From: Hippophae tibetana
Lineage: Eukaryota > Streptophyta > Magnoliopsida > Rosales > Elaeagnaceae
Assembly (NCBI GenBank): GCA_037013495.1
Contig: JAZDXN010000025.1
Location: 62,001 to 126,000 of the forward strand
Direction: 5' to 3'
Length of the DNA stretch: 64,000 bases
Shown here: piece by piece, positions 62,601-64,000 of the stretch
Numbering within the stretch: the stretch's first letter is position 1
Layout of the letters: the number at the start of each line of letters is the position of its first letter
Program-made: the position numbers and the translations under genes
Notes under the pieces: generated by a model
What the model was told of the DNA's origin: nothing
What the model saw: the letters and a program-made list of their open reading frames with translations, nothing else
The model's database searches: none

Positions 62601-64000
62601 TCAAAAACAAAAAAACATTTGGTAAATATGAGTTACAACTTTCAACGCTGATAACTTTTTACTCGGGTATCGAAACCACTGTTATAATATATCAAATTGA
62701 AGTTCGTATGAAATTACAAAATATGGTTTGGCCCCGCTAAAGAAAATCGTTTTTTTACCCAAATTACATCGTTTACATCACTTACCGAGTGTTTAAAGTT
62801 TTATGCGCAACATTTTCATTTTACTTACTTCTGGTTAAATTCAATAGAGTTATAGAGGAGATATTGGTGCTGACCTAGGATTGTTTATTTATATTTTCAA
62901 TTAGTCTCTATTCTTTAAAAAAATAAGAGAAGAGAAAAAGAAAGAGGATGCCGTTCATATTTTCAAAAACAAAAAATTATTTGTTAAATATGAGTTACAA
63001 CTTTCAATAGAGATAAATTTTGATTCGGGTATCGAAAACCCTATTATAATATCACAAATCGAAGCTCCTATGAAATTACACAATATGTTTTGCTCGCGCC
63101 AAGAAAAATCGTTTTTGTACTCAAATTACATCGTTTACATCATTTACTGAGTGTTTAAAGTTTTTGAAGCACCGTTTTCATTTTACTTACTTCTGGTTTA
63201 ATTCAATAGAGCTATACAGGATATATTGGTGTCAACCTAGGTTTGATTATTTATATTTTCAATCAACCCCATTCTTAAAAAAAATAAGAGAAGAGAAATA
63301 GAAAGAGGATGATGTTCATATTTTCAAAAATTAAAAAACATTTGGTAAATATGAGTTACAACTTTCAATGCAGATAACTTTTGACTCGGGTATCGAAAAC
63401 ACTATTATAATATATCAAATCGAAGCTCGTATGAAATTACTCAATATATTTTGGTCGCGCCAAGGAAAATCGTTTTTGTACTCAAATTACATCGTTTACA
63501 TCATTTATCGAGTGTTTAAAGTTTTTGAACCACCGTTTTCATTTTACTTACTTCTGGTTTAATTCAATAGGGCTATGCAGGAGATTTGGTGCCAACCTAG
63601 GTTTTATTATTTATATTTTAAATCAACCCCATTCTTCAAAAAAAAAATAAGAGAAGAGAAAAAGAAAGAGGATGTCGTTCATATTTTCAAAAACAAAAAA
63701 TCATTTGGTAAATATGAGTTATAACTTTCTATGCAGATAACTTTTGACTCGTGTATCGAAAACACTATTATAATATATCAAATCGAAGCTCCTTTTTGTA
63801 CCCAAATTACATCGTTTACGCCACTTACCGAGTGTTTAAAGTTTTTGACGCACCATTTTCAATTTACTTACTTCTCGTTTAATTCAATAGAGCTATACAG
63901 GAGATATTGGTGCCAACCTAGGTTTGATTATAAATATTTTCAATCAATCCCTATTCTTCAAAAAAAAAATAATAGAAAAGAAAAAGAAAGGGGATGTCGT
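59358..64000. repeat. 9-monomer unit with shortened monomers (3157-bp offset)
   Basis: Positions 59358-60842 recur from about 62515 to the window end at an offset of 3157-3158 bp. The offset is about 104 bp short of nine full monomers. The shortfall is explained by three internally deleted monomers: one where GAAGCTC joins directly to CTTTTTGTACCC (about 43 bp lost, near 60631 and again near 63789), one near 60857 (about 40 bp lost) and one near 62336 (about 19 bp lost). The duplication continues past the window. Confidence 0.8.

Larger units (their letters stand above)
37971..64000. repeat. Right satellite array, same 362-bp family
   Basis: About 72 monomers of the same family and orientation as the left array, running to the window edge. 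The first monomer resumes in register with the last one on the left: the left flank ends ...AATAGGGCTAT and the right flank begins GCTATACAGGAG, so the two arrays were one array before the retrotransposon inserted. Most monomers are 360-363 bp; shortened ones lie near 60.5-60.9 kb, 62.3 kb and 63.8 kb. The right array is richer in long near-identical HOR copies than the left. Confidence 0.97.

Noticed and set aside
1-64000. CRISPR array
   Set aside because: The repeats are contiguous 362-bp monomers with no short direct repeats separated by unique spacers, and the context is plant nuclear DNA.
1-64000. CENP-B box-like motif in the satellite (TTTTGACTCGGGT)
   Set aside because: It shares CGGG but lacks the required TTCG half at the right spacing, so the resemblance is partial and probably chance.

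Overview
This is a plant nuclear heterochromatin window. Two long stretches of one A+T-rich tandem satellite (monomer about 362 bp) flank a single LTR retrotransposon of the Ty3/gypsy Athila lineage. The plant assignment rests on the Athila-type pol motifs (FMDDF reverse transcriptase, VADHLSR at the end of RNase H), about 2-kb LTRs and a primer-binding site matching plant tRNA-Asp(GUC). The species cannot be named from the sequence. No ordinary host gene, tRNA gene or rRNA gene is visible.

Layout. Positions 1-24381 hold about 67 satellite monomers. Positions 24382-37970 hold one 13.6-kb Athila-type element on the minus strand, flanked by the 5-bp target-site duplication GCTAT. Positions 37971-64000 hold about 72 more monomers, starting inside the same monomer that the element split. 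The array is a patchwork of higher-order repeats (HORs): offsets of 6 (2174 bp), 3 (1087 and 1091), 8 (2903), 12 (4349), 2 (720), 10 (3630), 4 (1449 and 1454), 5 (1812) and 7 monomers (2529), plus a 3157-bp unit of nine monomers, three of them internally shortened. The 7-mer HOR is present four times in near-identical form at 49.5-59.6 kb.

The retrotransposon reads right to left: 5' LTR (35968-37970), tRNA-Asp primer site, structured leader, an extra gag-like region, a second gag, protease, reverse transcriptase, RNase H and integrase. A 1.9-kb post-pol stretch without an env-like frame follows, then the 3' LTR (24382-26396). The reading frames are broken, a few breaks in the main gag-pol and several in the extra gag. 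The LTRs differ at roughly 1-1.5% of sites by eye, so the insertion is young, of the order of half a million years under a commonly used plant LTR rate.

The most notable non-standard signals are: a second, diverged gag upstream of the normal gag, with a double-hairpin trailer like the one that follows pol; two tandem 63-bp leader units whose 8-bp stems differ in sequence yet both pair perfectly; paired TGACGTCA sites about 90 bp upstream of a TATA box in each LTR; and the mosaic HOR structure.
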